From: Haemaphysalis longicornis
Lineage: Eukaryota; Arthropoda; Arachnida; Ixodida; Ixodidae
Assembly: GCA_013339765.2 (NCBI GenBank)
Contig: CM023454.1
Span: 39,452,950 to 39,516,949 of the forward strand
DNA: 64,000 nucleotides
Reading direction: 5' to 3'
The notes beneath the pieces are model-generated. The model saw nothing but the letters and a program-made list of their open reading frames with translations. It made no database searches and was not told the origin of the DNA. How positions within the stretch are numbered: position 1 is the first letter of the stretch; every line of letters starts with the position of its first letter. Both the position numbers and the translations under genes were made by a program. Of this stretch, positions 21,360 to 33,249 are shown piece by piece.

Positions 21360-23440
21360 GGATGAGGGATGACAGAAGCTAGCATCGATGTGGTTGCAGA
21401 CGTGCTCCTGGCTTGGAAGAGAACGATGTCAAAATATACAGATGTGAGCACCATCTTTAAGTATTTCTGTTGGGTTTCCTTATAACTAACAACTCATCAT
21501 TCGCGCTTAAACTAAAGAAACCACGTGAAAATACAGGTACACTCTGTAGTTCAGCTCAACTGTATGAACAACTAATGCATTAAACGGGTGTTTCAGAAAT
21601 ATTTTCAAGACCAGACAAGCAGCACACACCAACTTTTACGGAAGGAAGGGGGCAGCACGTTATAAAACGTACTACAAAAAAAAATATCAATACTACATCC
21701 TTCTTTATCGGAAACGACAGTCGATACGCGCTTATGTTGTAAAACTGATTTAAAAATGACGTCATGAAACACGCTTGAACGAGAAGTTCCAATGCGAGGT
21801 ATGTCCCTTGCTGAGGTCGCGCATTTGTTTCATTATTATCTCACAGTAGTTAGCTAACAATAAGGCGACGCTGTTCAAAAACCATATCGAAACATTATCC
21901 CCCAATGCTGCCTCACTACATTTCTGTATCTTACAGATGAGCATGTTTATCCTCCCAGGGTGGGTACGTTTTGTGCAGATGAGATTTAACCACAGCAGTT
22001 ATTGGCTCTCAGCTCAATTGAGACCATACAGCACGCACATATAAATATTACTGTTGTTACAACCCGACTTTTACTAGAAAAAGTACTACAGCATGAGTTG
22101 TTGCTTGGCGTAAACGTGGCCCACGTAATGGTTTGATAAATGTTGACTGATTGCCAGACACGTTATGCTTACAAAATAGTTGAACCGTTTGATGCCCAGC
22201 GTTTCTCAGGAGCAACAACAAAACTTTCTTTTTTTCTCCCGGGATTTGTGGGGTTGCGGACATTCAACGACATATGTTTAAGGACGAGGGTACCCGGACC
22301 CTCAAAAAATGAATAATGAAGGCAGCACGTACATTGGCCCGCTAAAAATCATACTTTTTTTGCCGACTCGCATCGAGCCTGGTGGCGCGGTGGGCTCATG
22401 GCAAGTGAGCGAAATTGCGCTATTTCGTTAATATTTGAAATAATAGCACATCAACTGAACATTTATGGTCTCCAAGTAAAGCATGAACCGGGCGTCCTAA
22501 ACCATAAACAATAAACCATAAATCAAGGTACCACTCTTGTTCAACGGCTATACATGGAGCAGCAAGTGCAGGTGTTGCTCAAAAGTAATACCTCATTGTG
22601 TCCGTCATAATGAAACTGATTTTTTACTTAATAATTGTGAATAATTGTGATGTCTGGAGTCCTTTTAGAATATAAAATTGTTTTCGCGATCACAAGCAAA
22701 AAAATTAAAGTTTTGGCATCAAAGTGCAACTACTGTAGCTAAAACCATCAGTCGGTTCCTCACTTTCAATCATTCGTTTATGAAAGAGCGCTGTGGTTTT
22801 GTGATGTGTAACTCAGTAGAGTTGGCTCTTCTTGCTATTAAAGAGAACATCCTGATAATAAAAACGTTGGGCGCTAGCCGTGCGTCTATACTATAGAAAT
22901 ATTTGGCTACGTTCGATAACAGAGGCTACTGAAGAAGCTGCTTTTTTAAGAAGCAACCTCGCAATCTTTTGTAACAAGTTGTTTTCCTTCCGTAACACAA
23001 TATTAAGCCTTAAACTGCTATAACTCTAATAACAACAATGAGAAAAGAAATCTCCCAAAGTTGAATACGTGAACCTATGTTGTTTTTTATACGTAAACGA
23101 TGTCAAAATAGGCGACAATGACAAATTGCTTCATACGCAGAAGCGGCACCAACATTTTCTTCAAGTGTAGAGATGGATGAAGTCTCCATAAGCGGCAAGA
23201 ATGTCAATTCAGAATGGAACACCTGTTCTGCGTAATAAACAATCCCAGCTAAACACCACGAAGCAATATACAAACTTTTCAAACCTAGAGGAAAAGCTTT
23301 ACCCTGAAACTTCATCCTGAGATTCCAGCGACATGACGTCGCTAACATTTACGTCACGCAATTTAGCTTGAGAGGTCATAAAACAATGCGTTATTGAAAC
23401 TGTGTTTTGAATTCAAAATAGCTGTCCAAAACCTCTAGGT
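21360..23440. other. No feature supported
   Basis: Only short chance frames. A minus-strand frame at 23348-23103 (81 codons) lacks convincing splice sites. Confidence 0.45.
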
Positions 23441-23442
23441 GC

Positions 23443-23690
23443 TGCAGCGTCGTCTATTATCAGCACCACTATCATCATCATAGACGATATCTTAACATCA
23501 TCACTAGCGCTTTGTGGACTGGCGCATCAGCAGTGCCACGCGAGGTAAGAGGTGGATCACGACTGCGTGCCGGCGTGGCCGCATGTCATCGCTGCTCCCC
23601 AGCTTCAGCCATGCGACGTACCCAAAATATATGTAGGAAGTGACATAGGCTATGTATAATGAGTCAACGAGTCCTTCCTACAAATGATGA
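23443..23690 (+). repeat. Unknown dispersed repeat, copy 1
   Basis: It shares ATCATCATAGACGATATC-like, CACTAGCGCTTTGTGGACTG, GCAGTGCCACGCG and GGTGGTCGCATGTC-like blocks with copies at 25798-26260 and 26335-26990. There is no coding potential. GTAGGAAG lies close to its right side, as in the second copy. Confidence 0.6.
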
Positions 23691-23878
23691 CCAGGAAGTT
23701 GCACGCCTGTGACCCGGCCAGCGGCACACCGGCACGGTGACGTGGGACGCGCCTATAGCGGAGTGCGAGCCACGTTACCTTGGATGTTGGGTTTTCAAGA
23801 TCGAGGCCAGCCGCTGTCTTAAACACGTAACCATACATTCTTTAATCACTTCATCATTTGGGAGAAGCCTCAGGTTAA

Positions 23879-24289
23879 GCTAACCTTCGTACTCGCCACA
23901 TCACCGCGCGAACTTCCTACGACGACCTTCGCGCTGTCGTACTCCCGCACTATGGCGTCAGAGACGACCTATTTCGGCCTGTAGCAGGAGAGGTATACGA
24001 ACGGCCTGCGCAGGTTTTGCCACCGCCCATGTTACCCTCTTTGCCATCCAGCATACCGCCGTCCCCTGCCTCAAGCGTCGGACCCCTGGCCTCTATCTCC
24101 AGCGTGGCAGCCGCACCTACACCGATGGGACTTACAGCCGACGGCATCATGGACGCCCACCAGCCACAACCCGCCTCGCCCACTGCTACCACTGTATGCG
24201 AAGGCACCGGTGATCGACAGAATACCGAGGCGACCTCACTTCCTCCTCCATTCACAACACCGTCATCACCTACGGCCACTGAGAGATGA
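23879..24289 (+). CDS. Hypothetical Pro/Ser-rich open frame
   Basis: An open frame of 136 codons without an early ATG starts with SYDDLRAVVLPHYGVRDDL and continues in a long Pro/Ser/Ala-rich part (LPPPMLPSLPSSIPPSP). The antisense frame is also open over most of this stretch, as is common in GC-rich sequence. It could be part of a host exon or a retroelement gag-type fragment. No motif decides this. Confidence 0.25.
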   Translation, partial: ANLRTRHITARTSYDDLRAVVLPHYGVRDDLFRPVAGEVYERPAQVLPPPMLPSLPSSIPPSPASSVGPLASISSVAAAPTPMGLTADGIMDAHQPQPASPTATTVCEGTGDRQNTEATSLPPPFTTPSSPTATER

Positions 24290-24299
24290 CTAATCATTC

Positions 24300-25795
24300 T
24301 ACGACATGGGCGCCGCAAAGCTGTACCCTCTGTGCTTGACAACACGGCACAAAGATGAGACGCCAGTCGACGATCAAGCCATCTGCTGTTGTGACATTGC
24401 GTGTCTTGCCTTTGAAAAGATACAGCAGCAGCGTGACTCTTCTGAGCAAGGGGTCTTTAGCCGCGTCATTATCCCCAAGAATGGGGTACCTTCCGAGTGA
24501 CCTATCTGCGAACCAGGAGCCATATCGGCTCGCAGACTCTGCGCGCCCCAAAGACGTCACGCAACTGTGTGCGCATGAACTTTTGACGGGTATAGTGACT
24601 CAGAGACTGGTAGACACTCTTCGTCATCCTTAATATACCCCTTCGCTCTCACCTGCTGCTTTTCTAAAAGAGTTCTTTCTCCTCGCCCTCAAAATTGCAA
24701 GGGAGATGTATTGTCACGTAGCCAAAGACGACGCAGCTGTCTTGAAGAAAAAAACAAGTTTACTGGAGCGAACTTGTGCTCCCCTAACAACTCAAAGAAT
24801 ACACAGACGGCGAAACAGCAGTCAACAAAGTGACGTGCGTAGACTGGTGTCGACGATTCGAATGCCGCGGCATCTGCTCAGCGGGGATTTATCACTCGGC
24901 GCGAGGGTTTCCGGAATAGTCGAATTGTATCCAGAACACTGTAGGTCAACGAAGACTATTCTAGGCTGTTCGCGTTAGTTCGGAACGCTCTCCCTATCAT
25001 AAGAGATAACACATGCGGCACAGAAAGAAAGAACGGAACACGCGCCTCCCTTGGCACACACAACACCGATAACACCGACCGGCGAAGCCGGGCGGCAAAA
25101 GCAAAACACAAATAAACAAACCCAATGCATGGTTCGTGGCAATATAGTTCCTTCCCATTGCGCCCGACGCGTCATTCCTCATCGACCAGCCTTTTTTACT
25201 GCATTGCCGGCGTCACAGCGCTACGCAGGAAACTTTTCACACGCTACCACCGACATCCGCTGCGTAGCGTACGCGCGCCTACTTGCATTGAAATCCCATG
25301 GGAACAAGATTACTCACTTCATGAAGCCACCGCGATTGTCAATGACAACTCAGTTTCCTCGGGTGAGATCACGACAGCGCCGACTGTGCTCATTACGCGG
25401 CACGTGTAAATGTTTACCGTGCCACCACAGAGATGCCTCTTTGATGGAGCTGCCCAAAGCTCGCGTTCATCTCAATCTAATTCCCTGGCTTGTTTTGCTA
25501 AACAGGCAGTGCACTCAGGCTGTAAGGGACATCGCTGTTGCATCTGGGTACACCTAACAGCTTCCATCCTGGGCCAGGCCACCTGAGGACAGTCTACGTT
25601 CAGGATGCTTCCGCCGAACTGACCAGGACATCTTAGAGTAATAACTTGAACGCAGCTACACATTGGCAATAACCTGTGTTCATACTACCTTCCCGCCTGG
25701 TAGATTTTGTTTTTCTTTACACGTTACGTGGTACAGGAGGTAGAGGGTAGCGTTATAGTTAATCGAGATAGTAGTACAAAATTCCTAGGGGCGGT
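24300..25795. other. No feature recognised
   Basis: The longest frame (25051-25557, 168 codons, plus) is basic and His/Arg/Pro-rich with no domain and overlaps other open frames. It probably lies in old repeat sequence of unknown type. Confidence 0.4.
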
Positions 25796-25797
25796 AA

Positions 25798-26260
25798 CCT
25801 CCTATATTGTAAGCGCCACTGTCATTATCATAAACAACATCCTAGCATCATCGTTAGCGCTGCGTGGACCTGCCGCGGTGGTTCAGTGGCTAAGGCGTTG
25901 CGCTGCTGAGCACTATGTCGCGGGTTCGATTCCTGCCGCGGCGGCCGCTTTCTGATGGAGGCGAAACCAAAAACGCCCTTGTGTACGAGATTTCGGCGCA
26001 CGTTTAAGATCTCCAGGTGGTCAAAATTAATCCGGAGCCCTCCACTACGGCGCGCCTCATCTCCTGCGTTGCGTCGGCGCGCTCAACCCTACAATCAATG
26101 AATCAAATCGAGCGCTGCGTGGACTGGCGCGTCAGCAGTGCCACGCGGCATTCGAAATGGAAACGACTGAGGCCTGGGTGGTCGCATGTCTTCGCCGCTC
26201 ACCAGTTCTAACTGCACTACTGCCAGCAATAAAAGTAGGAAGCCGCATCCGCTACACCGA
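25798..26260 (+). repeat. Unknown dispersed repeat, copy 2, split by a SINE
   Basis: The left part (25798-25868) and right part (26111-26260) form one repeat copy homologous to 23443-23690. The SINE at 25869-26110 lies between them. The repeat continues directly after the duplicated 13 bases. Its right end is near GCAATAAAAGTAGGAAG. Confidence 0.65.
25869..26110 (+). mobile_element. Full-length tRNA-derived SINE with 13-bp target duplication
   Basis: It starts CTGCCGCGGTGG. An A-box-like TGGCTAAGGCG and a B-box-like GGGTTCGATTCC give the pol III promoter of a tRNA head. The conserved body follows (GATGGAGGCGAAA, GAGATTTCGGCGCACG, CAAAATTAATCCGGAGCCC), and the tail is CAATCAATGAATCAAAT. The exact duplication AGCGCTGCGTGGA flanks it at 25856-25868 and 26111-26123. 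It depends on a LINE for mobility. It resembles the tick Ruka-type family; this match is from memory of the family's structure. Confidence 0.9.
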
Positions 26261-26334
26261 CTCTACAGCTTCTTCCGCGTCAAAGGGGGGCGCCTTCCAG
26301 CCAAAAAAAAAATAGCAGCGAAAATTTCTTGGGG

Positions 26335-26990
26335 CCAACCTCATCAATTATAAGCGCCACCATTATCATCATAAACTACATTCTAGCATCATCCTGAGCG
26401 GTGCGTCGACTGGCGCGACAGCAGTGTAGTAGTACTTGTACGAAACTTTAATGGGCTTTATAAAGTAGGAGTACTTCCCTAGTCAGGGAATCCAAGTTAT
26501 GACAGGCGACCGACGCCCTAGATGCCAGTAGTTGCTGCACGTCCAGGTGGTCGCTGGTAATCAGGGTCTCCCACAGCTCATGGTGTGGGAGGGGAGAAGG
26601 AAAGTGTGGGAGGACAGGGTTATGCACACACTCAAATAAAATGTGGACAAGTCTGCCAGGATAAGAGCAAAAAGCGCATTGAGGGGGAAATTGAGGGGGA
26701 GACATGCGATGTAAGCGAATTGTATGGGCGAATTTATTCGTTAGGATGCGACGAGCAGTCGTTTCTTCTGATTTGGACAGCTTGGAGTGAGGTTGAGGGA
26801 ATTGTTGTCTGTTGAGTCGATAATACTGTGTAATTTCCTGAAATGTAACCAATGGTGTGGACTCCGCTTGTTCTCCTCGGGTCATCAGAGAGGAGAGTGC
26901 GCAGGCTTGATGAGCAGTGTCACGCGGCTTGTATTACAGTACATATAGCAGTGCCACGCGGCTTCTTCCTACAAACTCATTGATCGGTGC
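26335..26990 (+). repeat. Unknown dispersed repeat, copy 3, split by a LINE fragment
   Basis: The left half (26335-26427: TAAGCGCCACCATTATCATC...GGCGCGACAGCAGTGT) and right half (26913 onward: AGCAGTGTCACGCGGCTT) flank the LINE fragment at 26428-26912. The second half repeats GCAGTGCCACGCGGCTTC once more near 26950. Confidence 0.6.
26428..26912 (-). mobile_element. 5'-truncated LINE, ORF2 C-terminus, with 8-bp target duplication
   Basis: The minus-strand frame 26885-26448 encodes the C-terminal part of an R1/I-type LINE ORF2: ARRILTNKFAHTIRLHRM, then a zinc-binding motif CAFCSYPGRLVHILFEC (C-x2-C-x7-H-x4-C) and DVQQLLASRA. The C-terminal frame is intact, so this insertion is fairly young or was lightly mutated. 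The tail reads CATTAAAGTTTCGTACAAG. The target duplication AGCAGTGT is at 26420-26427 and 26913-26920. Copies of the same family occur at 62310-62643 and 63600-63790. Confidence 0.75.
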
Positions 26991-27199
26991 TCTATGGTGC
27001 ACTTACGCTACTTTCTGGGTGCGTCATCTCTCATTCCAGATTTCGATCGCAAGCTTGACGCCTCAGCAGATGACAACAATTCAAATTTATTCAATTACAA
27101 AGCGCTTTCAGTCATTTACGAAAGTTTCACAATCGTTGCAAAGCAACAACGCTAAACGAGTTGCAGGATACTCAATTTGCCGCAAACCAATGTCACGAA

Positions 27200-27404
27200 T
27201 ATTTGTGGGTTGGCGCCATAGTGGAGGGCTCATGATTAATTTTGACCACCTTGGGATCTTTAATGTGCACCGAAATCTCGAACATCCGGGGCATTTTCGC
27301 TTTTCGCCGCCATGAGAAAAGGGGCCGATGCGGCCTAGAATTTCCCCCTGGTCCCTGGGCTCACCAGCGCAGTGCCTCAGCCGCTGAGCCACTCCGACGG
27401 GTAC
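27200..27404 (-). mobile_element. Diverged tRNA-derived SINE
   Basis: On the minus strand it starts CCCGTCGGAGTGGCTCAG, with an A-box-like part (GCGGCTGAGGC). The B box is ruined (GGGGGAAATTCTAGG), and the body then follows (TTCTCATGGCGGCGAAAAG, GAGATTTCGGTGCAC, CAAAATTAATCATGAGCCC). The 3' end after CACTATGGCGC differs from the other copies. Confidence 0.75.
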
Positions 27405-27409
27405 TAAAA

Positions 27410-29500
27410 TTTTTGAATGCGATTCCACTCCAATTTGGCGTAAAACACGCACTACGCCTGTGCGATACGGCTCGGGGCAGTGCAGGAGAGACGAAATCAC
27501 TGCCGTTGTTTTTTCTCAAGCGAATTCATGCCAAAACGTGACGATGGGCATGAGTTAGCAAGTGGGCAAATGTGCGAGCAGGAAAATAAACCACGACGTT
27601 CTCGTCCCTGTAGGTAGAAGTCCGGCACCTCCACTGCAATGAAGAATGTTGTTGAAACCGGCTAATGACAGCACTCCGTGCTTAATCTGGCAGGAAGATA
27701 CAAGAAATCCCTCGACATAAAAGAATGTCCATGACAGGTCGAACATAAGAAAGCATTTTTAATAAAAATCAGTGGTTTCGGCGAAACAAATTGTTTGAAC
27801 GGATGGACTCGAAAACAGGCCGCTAGCTTGAAAACCCCTGACTGTAGCGTTAGGCCTACAGAATATGTACCGTTGTGTCATGCTCTTTTAGGTCACTGGG
27901 GTTGAGCAGCTTGCAGCCAGACGCCTCACCCTTACCGATAGGCAAATCCTCGGGCTGCCGTGCGGGCTATGACATTGCCGCTTAGGCACGAGTGCGTATG
28001 GTCCCAAACCACATCCTGCCCATCCATCACTCACCAAGGAACAAGAGCATAAACTCAGGCTGTTGCAAACAAACACGATCAGTTAACTATCTGAACTAAC
28101 CTCTATCAATCCAATTTTCCGCCGCCCCACCTGACCACAGTGCAGTGGAATCTCTACCGTCTATCACAGGGCCCGGCTCTGAAAAAGAAGTCCAAACGTT
28201 CGCCCAATATCGAAGTTTCCCATGAGTATTGGGAGGGAGAAGTCGCCAGCTCCAGCAGCGAAATTCCGCTTCGCCTGGCGGAACGTGCGGAGGAGGCATA
28301 AAGTTTTAGCGAGATCCTGAAAGCAGTAATTCGGCCCTTTTTTGAAGAACAAAGTTTACCCTCTTTCTCTATCTCTCACTCTCTCTCTTTTTTATCATAA
28401 CAGAAGGCCTCTGAAGCCGTACATGGAGCCTGTTTGGCGGTTGCGGCAAAAGGTGGCGGGGGTGTTCAAAGGGAAGCAGGATATGACGTTATGTATAACA
28501 GGAAGCCCCGGGTTTTACGCCGGGCTTTGGGCCTACATGAACACGGAATTTCCCAAATAAGCCGGCCTTACAACGGCCCGCACCGCTCCCCAATACTATA
28601 GGGAAGTTCTTTACGCTGTGGTCTGTTATGTCGTGATACATGGAAGCAACCATTCACTTTTCTTAACACTATGAGTCACCCATAATATAAACCTAGAAGG
28701 AAATGGACAAACTATTTGTAAATTCCAGGTATAGGCACGTTCCAGGATATATTTTAGTGATGTCGCATAAGTCTGCGGCAGGTGTTTGATTCCCGAACCC
28801 ACCCTGTAAATCTTTAAAATAGCCGGTAAGACTTTACAGGGTCTCCCCAGGGTAATCAAAAAGAAGTCATCAGTGATGGCATCCTATAATAGACTCTGTT
28901 ACAACTTAATAATGGCAACAAAAGTTGCGGCTGTGCCTCACCACAGTAGCCGGGTGTTTCTTCTCGCGGCGCAAATAGGGCGTTACTGGGAATATTTTGA
29001 AGATGGCGTGAGCGGTTCCCGTGATTTTGTGTACTTAATATGCTTATAAATGACTCCAGTGACGACAAACAAACTGCGTGAGACAAGGCAGACGATATCA
29101 CGCATTCATAGCAATCTCCTTTCAAAACGCGAGTGCCCGTTGACATCCGGGTCCGTCGCTTAGGCGGAGTGATACCGTACATGAGCTGTTGCTGTTCTTA
29201 ACTTGTTCCCGAGTATTGTGACTCCCTGATGACCAGCGGGGCCATCACCAGCCGGTCGTAGCAGAGCCATGGGGCACGCCGTACAGAACTTCTAGCATCA
29301 GCCTGTGACTTTGCAGTACACCTTGATCACTGCGAGTGTTGGCGGTGGCACTGCATTTTACTGGGGCAACAAGTGTAAACTGTATCCTGTGTTTGGATAC
29401 TCGGCTAAATACAAAAGTTACAGCCCATTTAAGGATTATTTCCACAATCATTATTCCTGAAAAAGCTAAATCGTAGCCCATTTAAGGATTAGTTCCGCAA
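27410..29500. other. No gene recognised
   Basis: Short frames only. A CT-rich low-complexity run lies at 28360-28392. Near 29435-29500 GCCCATTTAAGGATTA occurs twice, about 55 bp apart. Confidence 0.45.
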
Positions 29501-29503
29501 CCA

Positions 29504-31844
29504 TAAAGGGGCCCTGAGATGGATTTCAAAGTGTTTTTGTTTGTGTCAGAAAACTATACTCTATAGTTCTTGTAGAAACAAGTCCAAAAATAGTAAGCAT
29601 ATTCGCTCACGCTAACAAAAGTTATTACCCCGACGAGACAGAACTATTTGTTGGCTCGGCGGCTTGTGATGACGACATAGTCCGACCTCGTCCTAGGCGA
29701 AGCACTCATTTCATGGTTGGCCGCCGGAATGTCCGCGATTTTTGACGGCGGCGGTCGTTGGTTTACAGCGTCGTCGTTACCATGGTTACTTCAGCGAGTG
29801 GGTCGCACATGAGACGACGACGCCTTTTTTTAAGCTACCTGCAGTCCTTACGGACTTTGAGCAGGAGTTACTGGTGATTGCGGAAGTCGACATTGCATCC
29901 GCGAGAGTTTCGGTGACCGGTAACTTATTTTTACCGTCTCTACATAACGATACAGCGGCTAGAACTTCTACCGACTGTAACAGCGAGCTCCCTGCGCCTG
30001 CAAAATGTACGCTCGCCTCTCGATTAGATTACCGTAAAGTTCCCAGAGAACGCCCTCCCCCGAAACGTCGCCCACCTTCTACGGGTGAAATATTCAATTT
30101 ACTGAAAGACGCGCCCACCCCGTAAAATCGATGGCTTTAGCGCCGATGAGTGGAAAGGACTTTATTTCCTTTCCAGTCCAGTCCAGAGCCGATGAGGGAA
30201 CAAAACAAACCCGAATCTTCTCTTCATGTGTAGATGCGGTCACTTATTCGTCCTTTCCGCGCTTGACCCGGAAGTTCGCCAGTCTCGAATTTTTTCTTGA
30301 CATCTCCGCAGTTTTGGTTGGCGGTGCGGCCACCTTTTCGTAGTTTTTCGCACCTGACCCGAAAGTTCGCCCATCTCGTATTGTTCACGATATCACTGTA
30401 CTTAAATTTGGGTGAGCGTTCTTCCGGAACTTTACGGCACAGCAAAAGCGCTGCGCTCGACAATTTATGCAAGCAATCCTACTTGATGTTGTTTACTACA
30501 TTCTTGCTAAATGGTGATCAAGAGCACGATATATGACAATTGTTTTCAGAATTAGGGGGCAAAATGTCCGCCCCTTCTAGCCTACCACCCCAATGGTTCA
30601 GATGCCTTTATGAACTAGCATAGCTCTTTTATGCTTTTAAAATCGTGTTGGGCAAGGTAATATAGGTAACTGCGGAATCATTACAATATATCTTACTCAT
30701 TTTATATCGAAATATTTCGCGGAGGCGTGAATTCTGGTTAATGCAATACTTGGTCCTAATAGTTCCCACTAGATGGCGGCGTCAACGTCCATGTTTTCTA
30801 TTTTTTAAGCTCTACAGCAGAAGTATACGGCTCTTTTAAAAGAAAATTATTGTATTGTGAGAGTTCAATCTGAAACGTCCAAGATTCAAGCTATTTAAAG
30901 CGTAAGCGAACAGTTCTGGGCAACAAACTTTTGCGTCATTTGCTTTGAGACAAATTCGCCAGATGTCGCTACTTGGCAGAGCCTGTAAGCCGGAATGCAG
31001 AAAACGCTGAGTGCAATCCTTTCGTTTTCAACGGGAAACGGCTACTCTTTCTTCATTTAACATTGTAAACGGTAAAGCGCGCTAAGGACACTAGGCAACA
31101 GGTTCATTCAGAAGGCCGGTGCAGCAAATCATACTTTCCTGCGATCATGACTTGATGGGAAGAAATGAAATGAAACTCTCAGGAGTTGTCGTTACGGGAT
31201 GCGCATGCTCTTCCCCTCGTGGCGACCGGCGCAGAGAATCAGCTGCGACTGCGTTTGGGCTGGAACTGATTTATTCAGCCCGCGTGAGGGCACTTGAGCG
31301 TGCGCCTCATAATCACGAGCAGTGCCCGGCGTCGTCCAAGCGCTGCGTGCGGAGCTCCGCCTTCGTCATCGGCGCGGCTCTCCCTTGGCGCGCCATTCGT
31401 TACCTCACAACTGAAACAATGTCGAAGCCACGCTCGAAACACAGATTGTGCAAAGAATCCTTTCGGTTACAACGTCCAAGAAAGCAAATCCAAAGAAAAC
31501 TGATTTTTCTCTTACACGATGACACGGAGCGCTGAGCGATCACGCTGCAAGCGTCATTGCTCCTGCGCTCACTGTATCGTATCCTTCCGCCGAGAACGCA
31601 GGAGCGTCAAGCCCGGTTTGGCCCGGTGTGTAAGTGCTCTACACTCCGGTATAAAACAAATATGTGCGACTGTGTAAACGCACACACACACAAAGATGTT
31701 TTTTGTACCTTTCTGATGTTTTTAGGCTCGTAAAAAAATTGAATAAATCAATACCGCACTATTACGTCACGATTAGTTCAAGAAGTGGCCATTGTGCTCC
31801 GATACCATCGACCCCCCGAAAACCCCCATCTCAGGGGCCCTTTA
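29504..31844. repeat. 2.3-kb segment bounded by a perfect 19-bp inverted repeat
   Basis: TAAAGGGGCCCTGAGATGG at 29504-29522 is exactly inverted at 31826-31844. No target duplication is evident, and the inner flanks diverge at once. The ends may therefore be independent copies of one dispersed short repeat rather than one transposon. Inside are a direct repeat (GACCCGGAAGTTCGCC near 30266 and GACCCGAAAGTTCGCC near 30356) and two unrecognised open frames. Confidence 0.4.
29742..30125 (+). CDS. Hypothetical 127-codon open frame
   Basis: The frame starts MTAAVVGLQRRRYHGYFSEW and is mixed hydrophilic in the middle. It ends in a basic Pro-rich tail (PRERPPPKRRPPSTGEIF). GC content is above its surroundings. 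No catalytic motif, signal peptide or membrane segment is seen. It lies inside the segment bounded by 19-bp inverted repeats. It could be an element-encoded protein or a chance frame. Confidence 0.25.
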   Translation: MTAAVVGLQRRRYHGYFSEWVAHETTTPFFKLPAVLTDFEQELLVIAEVDIASARVSVTGNLFLPSLHNDTAARTSTDCNSELPAPAKCTLASRLDYRKVPRERPPPKRRPPSTGEIFNLLKDAPTP

Positions 31845-31849
31845 AGTCT

Positions 31850-32400
31850 GCAAAAGCTAAATCGTCTTTTGACATTGTTTCCATCAAAGAAATGCATGAG
31901 ACGCGATGGGTGTTTTGTCTCGAAATTGCACTTTATGCATCTTGAAGGTGGAAGCGCTTGAACAACAGGAACAAAAGGTCGAAAACAGAGACGACAACTT
32001 TTGTCCCTGTTGTGCGAGCGCTTGTACCTTCACGATGAACAGCTACCAACTAGCTTAATTGTCCGTTCTACTATTGTGCTTTATACCTCGTTCAGTTTTG
32101 TCGCCTTCTTTACTGGAAGTGTTCTCGCTGACAACTGAAATGCAATGCTCAAAATATATATCGTAGTAAGTAATAAATTATCGAGTGGTTCAGTTAAGCC
32201 GTATATCAGCCATTGCAAAAAGAATATTCGTTTGGCCACTTGACTAATGTTGTCATTGAAGTACACGTTTCAGGGCAAATGAAGCAGTACTCCTGTGAAA
32301 TACCACAATAACGTCTATTTTCTGTTCCAGAAAAGGCTATAAAAAGCCTTAGTGAAAATATGTTGATGGGATCAAAGGAATATATTATTATTTTTCAAAT
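31850..32400. other. No feature supported
   Basis: AT-rich, short frames only. Confidence 0.45.
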
Positions 32401-32413
32401 ATTGGTCTGATTA

Positions 32414-32657
32414 TTGATTGTTTGATTGTAGCGTTTAACGCACCGACGCAACGCAGACGATGAGGCGCGCCGTAGTGGAGGGCTCCGGATTAATTTTGAC
32501 AACCTGAGTATCTTTAACGTGCTCCGAAATCTCGTTCTCACGGGCGTTTTTTCCTTTTCGCCTCCATCACAAAAGCGGCCGCCACGGCCGGGAATCGAAC
32601 CCACGTCCTCGGGTTCAGCAGCACAGCGCCTTAGCCACTGAGCCACCGCGGCGGGTC
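32414..32657 (-). mobile_element. Full-length tRNA-derived SINE with 12-bp target duplication
   Basis: On the minus strand the copy runs from CCCGCCGCGGTGGCTCAG through an A-box-like TGGCTAAGGCG, the B box GGGTTCGATTCC and the conserved body to an AATCAAACAATCAA tail. The duplication TTGGTCTGATTA is at 32402-32413 and 32658-32669. Confidence 0.9.
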
Positions 32658-32724
32658 TTGGTCTGATTAGAAAGAGAGAATAAATGTTTACTGATAGCGT
32701 GAGACTGCCTTGTATTGAAGCTTT

Positions 32725-33240
32725 AAGGAGAGAGAGAGTAAGAAAGAGGAGCAACTTTATTGATACTCAGGGATAAGTTGAGGGGGGTGGGGGCGGTCCA
32801 GAGGGCCGCCGCGACCGCCGGGGCCCGGGTAGGCATGCTCAGTACAAAATGACGTAAGTGCGGGTGGCATCGACAGCCCTTTGGACCAGCCAACGGATCT
32901 CTTCCGAAGCTTGGTAGTGCATAGGTGCAGGTTGGGGGCAGTCAGTGGCGATTGGTCACACCCGCCTACAAGATGGCGGAGCGTGTCAGGTTCTCCGCAA
33001 AGTCGGCAAACAGCGGGGATTTCCAACGGTTACATAGGAGGCGCCTGGTCTGCTTGCTTCTGCTTGCTCCTAGAGCGCGTTATTGTCGGTCGTGCCCTCG
33101 AGGTGGAGGTTTGTGTGGGATAGCAAGCAAACAGAGGCTTGGGAAGTGTTTCTTAGTTTGGATTTGGAAGCTCACGCCCGATGATTAGGAAGTTGATGAC
33201 TGTAATTAAGTGGTTCTAGAAACGTCCGTATTTTTTTCCC
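32725..33240 (-). mobile_element. LINE ORF2 C-terminal fragment with poly(A)-signal tail
   Basis: The minus strand encodes CRLCGEPDTLRHLVGGC, a C-x2-C-x7-H-x4-C zinc motif typical of the end of R1/I-type LINE ORF2. It then runs to a stop at 32757. The tail ATCAATAAAGTTGCTCC and a CT-rich run follow. A frameshift lies upstream near 33026. It is 5' truncated. Confidence 0.65.
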
Positions 33241-33249
33241 GACTCTGAA

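Noticed and set aside
25051..25557. 168-codon plus-strand frame
   Set aside because: Basic, His/Pro-rich, overlaps other open frames on both strands, no recognisable domain or relative.
25869..25950. Possible genuine tRNA gene (A and B boxes)
   Set aside because: It is the head of a SINE: the same sequence with the same body recurs at 32.4 and 55.4 kb with target duplications, and the arms do not form a proper cloverleaf.
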